In this document: in pieces, positions 15,592-23,677 of the stretch
Layout of the letters: the number at the start of each line of letters is the position of its first letter
Position numbering within the stretch: the stretch's first letter is position 1
NCBI GenBank assembly: GCA_900545915.1
Contig: URAV01000039.1
Location: 1 to 31,893, forward strand
Reading direction: 5' to 3'
From: an uncultured Porphyromonadaceae bacterium
GTDB taxonomy: Bacteria; Bacteroidota; Bacteroidia; Bacteroidales; Coprobacteraceae
Length of the DNA stretch: 31,893 nucleotides
The notes under the pieces: model-generated
The model's input: the letters and a program-made list of their open reading frames with translations, nothing else
Databases searched by the model: none
Told to the model about the DNA's origin: nothing
Translations under genes and position numbers: made by a program

Positions 15592-16797
15592 ATGAAAGCA
15601 ATGAGAAAATTAGTGTGGATGCTTCTTGCTGTTTCGATGGTCGGATTTACATCTTGTGACAGCGATGATGATGAATGGATCGATGATGGCGGACCAGGCA
15701 GTGGCGGTTCGGATGAAGGCGGTGTTGTTGTTCCTTCGGGTAGTGGTACTTATGCAGATCCTTGGAATGTTGCTGCGGCGAAAGAAAATCAAGGTACGGA
15801 TTATAAATTTGTAAAAGGTTTTATTGTCGGAAATATTCCTGGCGGAGATTTGGAAGATGCTCAATTTGCACCACCTTTTAGTGGGACAGACGTGAACGAT
15901 AATCCTATAACTGAAGGGACAAATATTCTTCTTGCAGCGAGTGCGGATGAAAAAAATGTTGCTAATTGTATTCCTGTAAAGTTGACTTATGGTGATGTTC
16001 GTACGGGATTAAACTTGATTACTGAAGGTAATGCTGAGAAAAATTTGGGTAAAGAAGTTATTTTACAGTGTAAATTAGATAAAGGGTTCGGGACACAATG
16101 TATTACCGCTACGTATTATGCTGAATTGAATGGAGAAACATTTGGATCTATTGTGGAAACTGGAGGTTTTGATGTACCTGAGATTTCTCTTGCAGATGTT
16201 CGGGCTATGTTTACGGGTTCTGCAGTAACTATTACCGAAGATAAAAAATTTGTTGCTGTTGTTATTTCGGACAAGGATGGAGGAAATTCTGCTTCATTGA
16301 AGAATGTAATTGTTGCTTCTCCGGACAATTCTTGTGGTATTACTTTGCGTTGTACGACTGATGCATCGTTTGCTGCCGGAGATAAGATTGAAGTAAAAGT
16401 CAAAGGACAATCTTTGGAACTTTATAGTGGGGCTTTGCAACTTAATAATATACCTTTGGTAATGATTCAAAAAGTTGGTACTGCAACTGTAACTCCGAAA
16501 CAGACAACTGTTGCAGATTTGGTTGCAAATATTAGTCAATATGAATCTACTTTAGTTACAGTATCAGGAGAGATCGTTGCTGCTCGTGAAGATGGTAAAT
16601 ATGGAGATTCCACGAAAAAATCTCATACGACGAATACGATTAAAGATGGAGATGCTACTATAGAGTCATTTGTATCTAAATATTCTGCATTTTGTGGTGA
16701 AACTATTCCTACAGGAGTAAGAACAATTACGGGTATTGCTGGTATAAACAACAGTAAACCGCAATTGAATATACGCAATTCATCTGAAGTAAAATAA
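15592..16797 (+). CDS. DUF6359/DUF5689-like surface lipoprotein with OB-fold repeats
   Basis: The start at 15592 (MKAMRKLVW) is preferred to an upstream TTG, and a second ATG lies at 15601. The 401-residue protein has lipobox GFTSC (C22), then DSDDDEWIDD, which contains an S-D-D-D-E run like the lipoprotein export signal described for Bacteroides, so surface display is likely. A Gly/Ser/Asp tether follows. A DUF6359-like domain comes next (about 50-180: YADPWNVAAA, FVKGFIVGNI), then DUF5689/OB-like segments (about 190-400: FVAVVISDKDGG, EVKVKGQSLELYSGALQL, LVTVSGEIV). Third positions are strongly T-rich (GCT, GGT, GTT), hinting at high expression. It lies between the DUF5689 and endonuclease genes and ends before a terminator. 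Confidence 0.78.
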   Translation: MKAMRKLVWMLLAVSMVGFTSCDSDDDEWIDDGGPGSGGSDEGGVVVPSGSGTYADPWNVAAAKENQGTDYKFVKGFIVGNIPGGDLEDAQFAPPFSGTDVNDNPITEGTNILLAASADEKNVANCIPVKLTYGDVRTGLNLITEGNAEKNLGKEVILQCKLDKGFGTQCITATYYAELNGETFGSIVETGGFDVPEISLADVRAMFTGSAVTITEDKKFVAVVISDKDGGNSASLKNVIVASPDNSCGITLRCTTDASFAAGDKIEVKVKGQSLELYSGALQLNNIPLVMIQKVGTATVTPKQTTVADLVANISQYESTLVTVSGEIVAAREDGKYGDSTKKSHTTNTIKDGDATIESFVSKYSAFCGETIPTGVRTITGIAGINNSKPQLNIRNSSEVK

Positions 16798-16817
16798 ATC
16801 GCAGATTTTAAGATAAT

Positions 16818-16848
16818 AAAAGAGCTGGCCGTTTGGTCAGCTCTTTTT
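16818..16848 (+). terminator. Terminator after the receptor-lipoprotein operon
   Basis: Arms AAAAGAGCTGGCC and GGTCAGCTCTTTT pair over 13 bp with one G-U, loop GTTT, then a T run. It separates the receptor and its two lipoproteins from the endonuclease gene. Confidence 0.85.
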
Positions 16849-16863
16849 ATTTCAGTATATTTG
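16832..16863 (+). promoter_or_regulatory. Promoter of the endonuclease I gene, overlapping the terminator
   Basis: TTTG (16832-16835), 20 bp and TATATTTG (16856-16863) fit the Bacteroidota consensus exactly. The -33 box lies in the loop of the preceding terminator. The start would be near 16870, about 30 bases before the ATG. Confidence 0.7.
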
Positions 16864-16898
16864 CTCGCTTTATTAATTAATTTCGGAGTTATAAACCT

Positions 16899-18278
16899 AT
16901 GTCGAAAAAATTTCAGATATTTTTTTTATTCTTATCGATCTTCGGTCTTATCCGTGCTGAAATTCCCGAAGGGTATTATCCTGTTACATTAAATGGAAAG
17001 AAAGAACGGGAGCTGAAAACGGCTCTTCATTTATTACTCAAAGACCATACCCGTATCGGATATGGAGGCGGGATGGGCGGAACTTGGTCTGTGTTCCGGT
17101 ATAGCGATGCCAAACCGGGAGGAATAGTTTGGGATATGTACTCCAATACGGTACGTTATTTTACGTCGGGAAGTTATGGAGCAACGAAAAATATGAATAT
17201 CGAGCATTCCGTACCGAAGAGTTGGTGGGGAGATGCGGCAGATTATAACGGTACGACTCCGCTTACACGTTTTAAGTATGAGGCATCGTATGATTTACAC
17301 CACTTGACACCGGCCGATGCCGATGCTAACGAAGAGAAAAGCAATTATCCTTTGGGAGTGGTTACTACTCAATCTTGGACTAACGGAGTTACGAAAGTCG
17401 GTACCGGATATATCAATGGTATGCCAACGAATATATTTGAACCGGCAGATGAGTATAAGGGAGATTTTGCCCGGATGTATTTTTATTTTGTAACTTGTTA
17501 TCAAGATTATACATGGGTGAGTCTCGGTACAAGAATGTTCCAGAGAAACGATTATCCTACATTAACCGATTATGCCCGTGATTTATTGTTGGAGTGGAGT
17601 CGTCAAGATCCTGTCAGCCAGAAAGAAATAGACCGGAATGAAGGTGTTTATAAGTTTCAGCGTAACCGTAATCCGTTTATAGATTTTCCTGATCTTGCCG
17701 AATATATCTGGGGAACGAAAACAGATGAGGCTTTTTATTTGGGGGCGGGAATTACGAACTGGCAGACCGGAGACTATTTTGTCTTTCCGAATTCGTCTAT
17801 CGGAGAGTCTGTCGAAAAGTCATTCAGGATTGAGGGAATACAAATTACATCGACCGTATCGTTGATTCTTGACGGTGACGATAAAAATATGTTTTCTTTT
17901 TCTGTATCGGCGCTTTCGGCTGATGAGGTGAATGCCGGGACGAATGTCAGTGCTGCTTATATGCCTTCTTCAGCTGGATTGCATAAGGCAACGCTTACGT
18001 TGGCTGCAGATAATATCGCTTCGGTCGCTGTTGAATTACGAGGAGTATCCATTCCTCAAACGATAAGGCGGGTTGTTCCTGTGGGATTGAAAAAAGAATA
18101 TTTTTTGAGTGATTCGGGAGTAGCCTTGAAATTGAGTGAAACGCTTCCCGGTTGTATGTGGGAAGGCGATGGGGTGAGTGCAAATGTCTTTACTCCGGAA
18201 AAAGCCGGTAAGGGTACACATACATTAAGGTGGAAGTCTTCATCCGGTTGTGGGTCGGTGCAGGTTGTTGTTAAATGA
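16899..18278 (+). CDS. Secreted endonuclease I (EndA/NucM family)
   Basis: The 459-residue enzyme cuts DNA (and in some members RNA) non-specifically outside the cytoplasm. A signal peptide (1-20, GLIRA) leads into the endonuclease I domain (about 22-275). That domain holds IEHSVPKSWW with H103, DLHHLTPAD (H134-H135), the metal-binding region ADANEEKSNYPLG, FEPADEYKGDFAR (E181, D189, R191) and RNRNPFIDFP (N258). Two beta-rich Ig-like domains follow (about 285-385 and 390-459). The C-terminus lacks the Gly/aromatic pattern expected of a type IX secretion domain. It has its own promoter and is followed after 12 bp by an Ig-like lipoprotein gene. It is likely the main degradative enzyme of the locus. 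Confidence 0.93.
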   Translation: MSKKFQIFFLFLSIFGLIRAEIPEGYYPVTLNGKKERELKTALHLLLKDHTRIGYGGGMGGTWSVFRYSDAKPGGIVWDMYSNTVRYFTSGSYGATKNMNIEHSVPKSWWGDAADYNGTTPLTRFKYEASYDLHHLTPADADANEEKSNYPLGVVTTQSWTNGVTKVGTGYINGMPTNIFEPADEYKGDFARMYFYFVTCYQDYTWVSLGTRMFQRNDYPTLTDYARDLLLEWSRQDPVSQKEIDRNEGVYKFQRNRNPFIDFPDLAEYIWGTKTDEAFYLGAGITNWQTGDYFVFPNSSIGESVEKSFRIEGIQITSTVSLILDGDDKNMFSFSVSALSADEVNAGTNVSAAYMPSSAGLHKATLTLAADNIASVAVELRGVSIPQTIRRVVPVGLKKEYFLSDSGVALKLSETLPGCMWEGDGVSANVFTPEKAGKGTHTLRWKSSSGCGSVQVVVK

Positions 18279-18290
18279 TAAAAACAGGTA

Positions 18291-18998
18291 ATGATGAAAA
18301 TATACAATATAAATTATACGGGAATAATGGCTTTATTTTTGTTTTCTATCCTTTTTGCTTCTTGCAAGGATGAAAATAAAAATGATACGCCCAAAATACA
18401 GCTCGATGTTTCTGAGATTATTGTAGAAGAGGGAGAGGCTGTCGTGGTGACCGTTTCCGGTGTAGAGAGTTTTACGGCTTCTATAGCACCCGAAAATATT
18501 GCGAGTGCCGGAGTCTCAGGGAATGTAATTCGAGTCAAGGGGATACAGGCCGGTAAAGGAACTTTGACGGTATCTTCCGGAGAATATACTGTCTCATGCC
18601 CTGTTACTGTCTCCGGAAATTTTTATAAGGAAACGGATGTCCGTATCGAAGGCTGGAAGAGCGATATTGTATATCCGGAAAAAGAAGAGGGATATTTATT
18701 CTCGAGAGAGAAGGGATTTGACGCATTGGGTTTGACAAAAAGCAAATCTATTGTCTGGGATTATGCTCCGTTGGAAGATGATGCGACTTTTTTTCGGATA
18801 AGCGCTTCCGGTGACTTTGCGGAAGAAGGGGAAATATTGGAAGACGGGTTGGTTTTGATTCGTGAAGCCGGACAACCGGATCGTTCTTTGATTGCCAAAA
18901 AAGTCGTTTTAAATAAGATTTCCGATAAAAGGTATTGGATAACATTCGAGTTCGAAGGTTCTCAACAAGATATTCGTTTAGTTGCCGACGGATTTTAA
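18291..18998 (+). CDS. Ig-like surface lipoprotein, function unknown
   Basis: The 235-residue product has lipobox LFASC (C25). The mature start CKDENKND is acidic and fits a Bacteroidota surface-export signal. Residues about 36-110 resemble a bacterial Ig-like/BIG2 domain (IIVEEGEAVVVTVSG, IRVKGIQAGKGTLTVSSG). The remaining about 120 residues (EGWKSDIVYPEKEEGYLF onward) form a beta-rich domain I cannot assign. The start could be the second Met. The gene lies 12 bp after endonuclease I and ends before a strong terminator, so it is almost surely co-expressed with the nuclease and may anchor it or bind substrate. No catalytic motif is visible. Confidence 0.7.
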   Translation: MMKIYNINYTGIMALFLFSILFASCKDENKNDTPKIQLDVSEIIVEEGEAVVVTVSGVESFTASIAPENIASAGVSGNVIRVKGIQAGKGTLTVSSGEYTVSCPVTVSGNFYKETDVRIEGWKSDIVYPEKEEGYLFSREKGFDALGLTKSKSIVWDYAPLEDDATFFRISASGDFAEEGEILEDGLVLIREAGQPDRSLIAKKVVLNKISDKRYWITFEFEGSQQDIRLVADGF

Positions 18999-19017
18999 TC
19001 GTTAACCGTTGATAAAA

Positions 19018-19062
19018 CAAGCAGGGTGACCGAGAAATAAATTTTCTTCGAGTCACCCTGCT
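19018..19062. terminator. Bidirectional terminator between the Ig-like lipoprotein and the sigma factor
   Basis: Arms AAGCAGGGTGAC and GTCACCCTGCTT pair over 12 bp, and the loop has further A/T pairing. It lies between two convergent genes and would serve both. Confidence 0.85.
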
Positions 19063-19123
19063 TGTTTCTGTATAAAGTCTGAAATTTTCCCAATAAAAAG
19101 ATGAGACAGGCTTTAAAATAGCG

Positions 19124-19627
19124 TTACTTATAATCTTTCAACATTTCTTGTAAACGTTGACGGGCAAAGAAGATGCGGCTTTTGACTGTGCCTAACGGCA
19201 ACTCCATCTTTTCTGCAATTTCATGATATTTGAATCCCGCCACGTGCATAGAGAACGGAACTTTGTATTCGTCCGTAAAACTGTTTATTGCTTTGGTAAT
19301 TTCTTTCACGGTAAAAGAGCCTTCGGGAGTATTGAATCCTGATTCTTGAGGGAGATTAAGATGATATAAATCTTCGGTTTGATCGACAATGGTCTGATTG
19401 CGGACTATGCGTCTGTAGTTATTTATAAAAATGTTCCGCATAATTGTAAATACCCAACCTTTGAAATTTATATTATCGATATACTTCTCCTCATTATCGA
19501 GGGCTTTTAATGTAGTGTCTTGAAGCAGATCTTTTGCTTCTTCCCGGTTCGATGTCAGCATATAAGCAAAATTTAGCAGATTGTCCTGTAATCCCAACAA
19601 TCTCTGTTGAAACGAATTTGAATTCAT
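19124..19627 (-). CDS. ECF sigma factor
   Basis: The 167-residue protein has sigma-70 region 2 (about 10-80: EEAKDLLQDTTLKAL, GWVFTIMRNIFINNYRR) and region 4 (about 105-163: FSMHVAGFKYHEIAEKM, LGTVKSRIFFARQRL, a helix-turn-helix). Region 3 is absent, so it is an extracytoplasmic-function type. It would direct RNA polymerase to a separate promoter set. No anti-sigma gene is next to it on either side, so its control is unclear. The stop is followed by the bidirectional terminator. A good promoter sits 60 bases upstream. Similar single RpoE-like sigma genes occur widely in Bacteroidales and often serve stress responses. Confidence 0.92.
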   Translation of the reverse strand: MNSNSFQQRLLGLQDNLLNFAYMLTSNREEAKDLLQDTTLKALDNEEKYIDNINFKGWVFTIMRNIFINNYRRIVRNQTIVDQTEDLYHLNLPQESGFNTPEGSFTVKEITKAINSFTDEYKVPFSMHVAGFKYHEIAEKMELPLGTVKSRIFFARQRLQEMLKDYK

Positions 19628-20080
19628 ACATTCAAGAATTTAGATTAATTAATTGATATTGTCTTATATTGCTACTGCTCTTTTATCGAAGTTATTAAGA
19701 TAAAGGGAGAGTTCAAAAAATATTTTCTTAAAAAAATCCCTTTTGTATAGTTAAATAACAAAAGTTGTGCTTTTTTGAAATGTGTTGAGCTTTTTTGAGG
19801 GCATTTTGACATTGATTGCTTGTTTGATGCCTCTTCTTCGAGATCTGTTTGACTTGTAGTTTTTCTCATTGTTGTAGATTTTGTTTTTTGGTTAATATAA
19901 ATAATTTATGTTCAATGGTCGAATTTTGATTTTCAAGATCTGAGTTTGTCGTTTTTATTCGCTTTTTTCTGAATAAAAATCGTAACTTCGGCAATGCGTT
20001 TCGAAAGAAAAGCGGATAACAGAAATAGTCTGTATCCATCTGTTGAAATCGGACACATCTTTTTATATAACGTATAAGTG
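19628..20080. other. Divergent intergenic region between the sigma factor and the NfeD gene
   Basis: This is about 450 bp of AT-rich DNA. It holds the sigma factor promoter (19687-19717). On the plus strand, a box with one mismatch to the -7 consensus, TAACTTCG, lies at 19983-19990 and could serve the protease gene. A 65-codon minus-strand frame shows no protein-like features. Nothing else is recognised. Confidence 0.5.
19687..19717 (-). promoter_or_regulatory. Promoter of the ECF sigma gene
   Basis: On the minus strand, TTTG, 19 bp and TAACTTCG (one mismatch to TAnnTTTG) lie about 60 bases before the ATG at 19627. Confidence 0.5.
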
Positions 20081-21487
20081 ATGAAAAAGTTCTGGATTAT
20101 AACTATTATTTCACTATTTACTTACATTCAGGTAGGATATTCCGGTGAAAAACCGTTGTATTATAAGATCGATATTAAAAAAGAGATCGGGAGTACTACG
20201 TGGAGGTATATGCAGCGTGGTTATAAGGAAGCAGCAGATCATAATGCGCAAGGAATAATATTGCATCTGAATACGTACGGTGGAACTGTCGTTCATGCAG
20301 ATTCTATACGAACTCTTATCCTGAACAGTACGATACCGGTATATGCTTTTATCGATAATAATGCGGCTTCTGCCGGTGCGCTGATCGCTATAGCTTGTGA
20401 CAGTATTTACATGCGTCCCGGAGGAAATATCGGTGCTGCAACTGTTGTAAATGAAACAGGGGCAGCTATGCCGGATAAATATCAGTCTTATATGCGGGCG
20501 ACGATTCGTTCTACTGCCGAGGCTCACGGAAAAGACACAACAATTACCTTGTCGGGCGATACGGTTATCAAATGGGTAAGAGATCCTCTTATTGCAGAAG
20601 CAATGGTCGATACCCGAATTATTGTTCCCGGATTGGTAGATTCTACCAAAGTTCTTACGTTAACAGCTCAGGAAGCTCTTAAATGGGGATATAATGAAGC
20701 AATCGTGAATAATGTTCATGAAATAGTGACCGAACGGCTTGGTGTGCCGGAATATACGTTGCAGACGTTCGAACCGTCTGTATATGATAATCTTATCGGT
20801 TTTTTGCTCAATCCGACGTTGCAGGCGATTTTGGTAATGATAATTATCGGAGGAATTTATTTTGAGCTGCAAACTCCCGGCATCGGTTTTCCATCTGCTG
20901 CCGCCTTGATTGCTGCCATACTTTATTTTGCACCTTTGTATCTGGACGGACTGGCGGCAAGTTGGGAGATTTTAATATTTATTGCCGGAGTTATTTTGAT
21001 GGTTCTGGAATTGATTGTGATTCCCGGATTTGGAGTGGCGGGTATATTGGGTATTATTTGCATGCTTGCCGGGCTTGTTCTTGCGTTGGTAAATAATGTG
21101 GATTTTGATTTTGAAGGGGTATCTTCCCGAGAAATGAATCGTGGTATTTTTACCGTAATATCCGGACTTGTCTGTGCTTTTATTCTGGTGATTTATCTGG
21201 CTCATAAAATCGGACGTAAGGGGATTTTGCATCGTCTTGCGTTAGATTCGTCCCAACCTGTGGAAAAAGGGTTTATCGCGATATCTCCGGAGTATATGGA
21301 TTTGGCAGGTAAAGAGGGTATAGCGACAACGATTTTACGCCCTTCCGGAAAAGTTCGTATCGGAAATGATGATTATGATGCGGTTTCTTTATATAATAAA
21401 TTTATTGAACTAGGTACATCCGTACGGGTGGTCAAAGTGGAGAATGCGCAATTATATGTGGTAACTATCGATAATAAAGAGAAATAA
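20081..21487 (+). CDS. NfeD-type membrane serine protease (ClpP class)
   Basis: The long-form NfeD protein has 468 residues from the ATG at 20081. A GTG three bases earlier also reads open. A signal peptide is followed by a ClpP-like domain (about 25-225) with NTYGG and the nucleophile Ser in NAASAGALIA (S97 from this start). Four to five membrane segments (about 240-375) follow, then a C-terminal NfeD OB-like domain (about 395-460). Such proteases cleave stomatin-like proteins in the membrane. No stomatin gene is adjacent. kdsB starts 11 bp after its stop, so the two are co-transcribed, a linkage with no obvious biochemical logic. Confidence 0.9.
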   Translation: MKKFWIITIISLFTYIQVGYSGEKPLYYKIDIKKEIGSTTWRYMQRGYKEAADHNAQGIILHLNTYGGTVVHADSIRTLILNSTIPVYAFIDNNAASAGALIAIACDSIYMRPGGNIGAATVVNETGAAMPDKYQSYMRATIRSTAEAHGKDTTITLSGDTVIKWVRDPLIAEAMVDTRIIVPGLVDSTKVLTLTAQEALKWGYNEAIVNNVHEIVTERLGVPEYTLQTFEPSVYDNLIGFLLNPTLQAILVMIIIGGIYFELQTPGIGFPSAAALIAAILYFAPLYLDGLAASWEILIFIAGVILMVLELIVIPGFGVAGILGIICMLAGLVLALVNNVDFDFEGVSSREMNRGIFTVISGLVCAFILVIYLAHKIGRKGILHRLALDSSQPVEKGFIAISPEYMDLAGKEGIATTILRPSGKVRIGNDDYDAVSLYNKFIELGTSVRVVKVENAQLYVVTIDNKEK

Positions 21488-21498
21488 AAACGAGATTT

Positions 21499-22239
21499 AT
21501 GAAATTTATAGGGATTATTCCGGCACGATATGCTTCGACCCGGTTTCCGGGAAAACCGCTTGCCGATATGAAAGGCAAATATATGATTCAACGGGTATAT
21601 GAGCAGGTAAAGACTGTTTTGGATCGAGTTTATGTTGCTACGGATGACCGGCGTATTTTTGATGCGGTTCACTCTTTCGGGGGAAAGGCCGTGATGACTT
21701 CCGAAAATCATAAAAGCGGTACAGATCGATGTTTCGAAGCCTATTCCCGTATAGGAGAGGGAGAAGATGTCATTATCAATATACAAGGCGATGAGCCGTT
21801 TATACAAACTCGGCAAATAGAGGCGATTATGGAGTGTTTTGAGTCTGAGGGAACGCAAATCGCAACTTTGGTAAAGCCGTTTACGAAAGAAGACGGTTTT
21901 GATGCTTTGTTCAATAGCAATTCACCCAAAGTCGTGCTGAATAATCGGAATGAAGCACTCTATTTCAGCCGTTCTATTATCCCGTATATTCGTAATTATA
22001 AATATGATACATGGCTCGATCACCATACTTTCTATAAGCATATAGGTATGTATGCTTACCGGGCAGATATACTGTCTGAAATAACTGCCTTGCCTCAGTC
22101 TTCGCTTGAAATAGCCGAATCGTTGGAACAATTGAGATGGCTGCAGAACGGTTATCGCATAAAGGTAGGAATTACGACGCAGGAAACGATAGGAATCGAT
22201 ACGCCGGAAGATCTCGAAAGAGCTTTGAAATATTTATAG
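21499..22239 (+). CDS. kdsB: 3-deoxy-manno-octulosonate cytidylyltransferase (CMP-Kdo synthetase)
   Basis: The enzyme activates Kdo with CTP to make CMP-Kdo for the lipid A inner core, in the cytoplasm. The 246-residue length is normal. Signature segments are IIPARYASTRFPGKPL (nucleotide binding, about 6-21), VATDD, SGTDRC, NIQGDEPF (metal-binding Asp) and HIGMYAYR. It sits between the NfeD protease and an M16 peptidase homologue in one orientation, probably in one transcript. Confidence 0.97.
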   Translation: MKFIGIIPARYASTRFPGKPLADMKGKYMIQRVYEQVKTVLDRVYVATDDRRIFDAVHSFGGKAVMTSENHKSGTDRCFEAYSRIGEGEDVIINIQGDEPFIQTRQIEAIMECFESEGTQIATLVKPFTKEDGFDALFNSNSPKVVLNNRNEALYFSRSIIPYIRNYKYDTWLDHHTFYKHIGMYAYRADILSEITALPQSSLEIAESLEQLRWLQNGYRIKVGITTQETIGIDTPEDLERALKYL

Positions 22240-22297
22240 AGTTTTTTTGAGATTTTATTTGAAGAATAAGAATAATTTATTAGAGGAGATTATAAAT

Positions 22298-23578
22298 ATG
22301 CTTGACCGGAAAACAGAGCCGGAAGTACATGACTTCGATTTATTAACGTTGCCTAAAGCAGATTGCCGTATTCTTCCGAATGGAGTTCCGTTATATGTGA
22401 TCAATATGGGAGATCAGGAAGTGAACCGTATCGATATAATGTTTAATGCCGGACGATATGAACAGGATGTTCCGTTAGCTGCAGAAGCTGCTAATGCCAT
22501 GTTGAGGGAAGGATGTAGGGGGCTGACATCTGTAGATATTGCAGAAAAACTCGATTTTTACGGAGCATGGTTGCAGAGTTCCGTCTCTTATCACAATTCA
22601 TATATGACGCTCTATTCGCTGAATCGGAGTTTCGCGGAAGTGTTGCCTATGCTCGAGTCTATCATTTATGACCCTGTGTTTCCGGAGAAAGAATTTCGGA
22701 CGTATATAGAACGGAGTAAGCAAAGATTATTGGTTGAACAAGAAAAGGTGCAGACTTTAGTAAATCGGGAATTTTTCGGACAATTATTCGGGAAGAATCA
22801 TCCTTATGGGCGTCCGGTAGAAGTTGAGGATTACGATCGTTTGACTATAGAAGATTTGAAGATATATCATAGAAATTTTTATTGTCCTGAACATTGCAAA
22901 ATCGTTATTTCGGGAAAAATTACGGAGTCTATGATCGATAAAGTTTCCGATTGTTTCGGACAGAAAAGGGGGTCTTTTGTGATAAATACCGAGCTGAAGA
23001 CTTATCCGATTATACGGTCGGAGGAGCGTTTCAGGTATTTTGAGAAACCCGGAGCTTTGCAGTCGGCTGTGAGAATCGGTATGCCGGTAATCAGCCGAAC
23101 TCATCCCGATTATATGAAACTTAGGATTTTGAATACTGTATTAGGTGGATATTTCGGAAGTCGTCTTATGTTGAATATTCGCGAAGATAAAGGTTTTACT
23201 TATGGAATATCATCTTCTGTAATCGGTTTGAAAGAGGATGCTTATCTTTCTGTATCGACGCAAACCGGTACGGAATATGTACGCCCTCTTATAGAAGAGG
23301 TGTTTAATGAAATAGAGAGGTTGCGGGAGGAGAAAGTGCCTATGGAAGAATTGAAGATGGTAAAAAGTTATCTGTCGGGAGAGTTGGCACGCATTTTTGA
23401 TGGACCGTTTTCTGTTTGTGATGCTTATATCTCTTTGATCGTAAATCAACTCGATTTTGAATATTATGACAGACAATTTACGACTGTTCAGTATATAACA
23501 CCGGAGGAGTTACAAGAAGTTGCTTGCAAATATTTTGTCAGGGATAAATTTTATACTTCGGTTGCCGGTCAAATGTAA
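22298..23578 (+). CDS. M16 peptidase homologue lacking the zinc-binding motif
   Basis: The start at ATG 22298 (MLDRKTEPEVHDFD) gives 426 residues. The frame is open back to a TTG at 22247. Two M16 domains are visible. In the first, where active members carry HxxEH, this protein has a stretch reading PLAAEAANAMLREG, so it cannot bind zinc. In the second, REDKGFTYG is kept, matching the Arg/Tyr pair that contacts substrate. In M16B enzymes of other bacteria one subunit supplies zinc and the other supplies Arg/Tyr, so this is likely the non-catalytic partner. No catalytic M16 gene is in the window. It lies 58 bp after kdsB. Confidence 0.85.
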   Translation: MLDRKTEPEVHDFDLLTLPKADCRILPNGVPLYVINMGDQEVNRIDIMFNAGRYEQDVPLAAEAANAMLREGCRGLTSVDIAEKLDFYGAWLQSSVSYHNSYMTLYSLNRSFAEVLPMLESIIYDPVFPEKEFRTYIERSKQRLLVEQEKVQTLVNREFFGQLFGKNHPYGRPVEVEDYDRLTIEDLKIYHRNFYCPEHCKIVISGKITESMIDKVSDCFGQKRGSFVINTELKTYPIIRSEERFRYFEKPGALQSAVRIGMPVISRTHPDYMKLRILNTVLGGYFGSRLMLNIREDKGFTYGISSSVIGLKEDAYLSVSTQTGTEYVRPLIEEVFNEIERLREEKVPMEELKMVKSYLSGELARIFDGPFSVCDAYISLIVNQLDFEYYDRQFTTVQYITPEELQEVACKYFVRDKFYTSVAGQM

Positions 23579-23645
23579 TAGAGAGTTATCTATTATATAA
23601 TATTATATTCGTATTGCTGAAATGGAAGAATAACAAATTATTCCT

Positions 23646-23653
23646 TATCTTTG
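23646..23653 (+). promoter_or_regulatory. -7 element of mgsA
   Basis: TATCTTTG is a perfect match 25 bases before the ATG at 23678. It lies where a longer frame would start and supports the shorter mgsA start. The -33 box is not clear. Confidence 0.5.
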
Positions 23654-23677
23654 TTATTAATTAAAAAGGTGTTGATT

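Noticed and set aside
16899..18278. Type IX secretion C-terminal domain on endonuclease I
   Set aside because: The end reads VQVVVK, superficially similar, but the preceding Gly/aromatic pattern of such domains is missing; a signal peptide and Ig-like domain explain it.
19672..19869. 65-codon minus-strand frame upstream of the sigma factor
   Set aside because: It overlaps the sigma promoter and has no recognisable features.
22247..22297. TTG start adding 17 residues to the M16 homologue
   Set aside because: Rare start codon and no family similarity in the extra residues; the ATG at 22298 is adequate.
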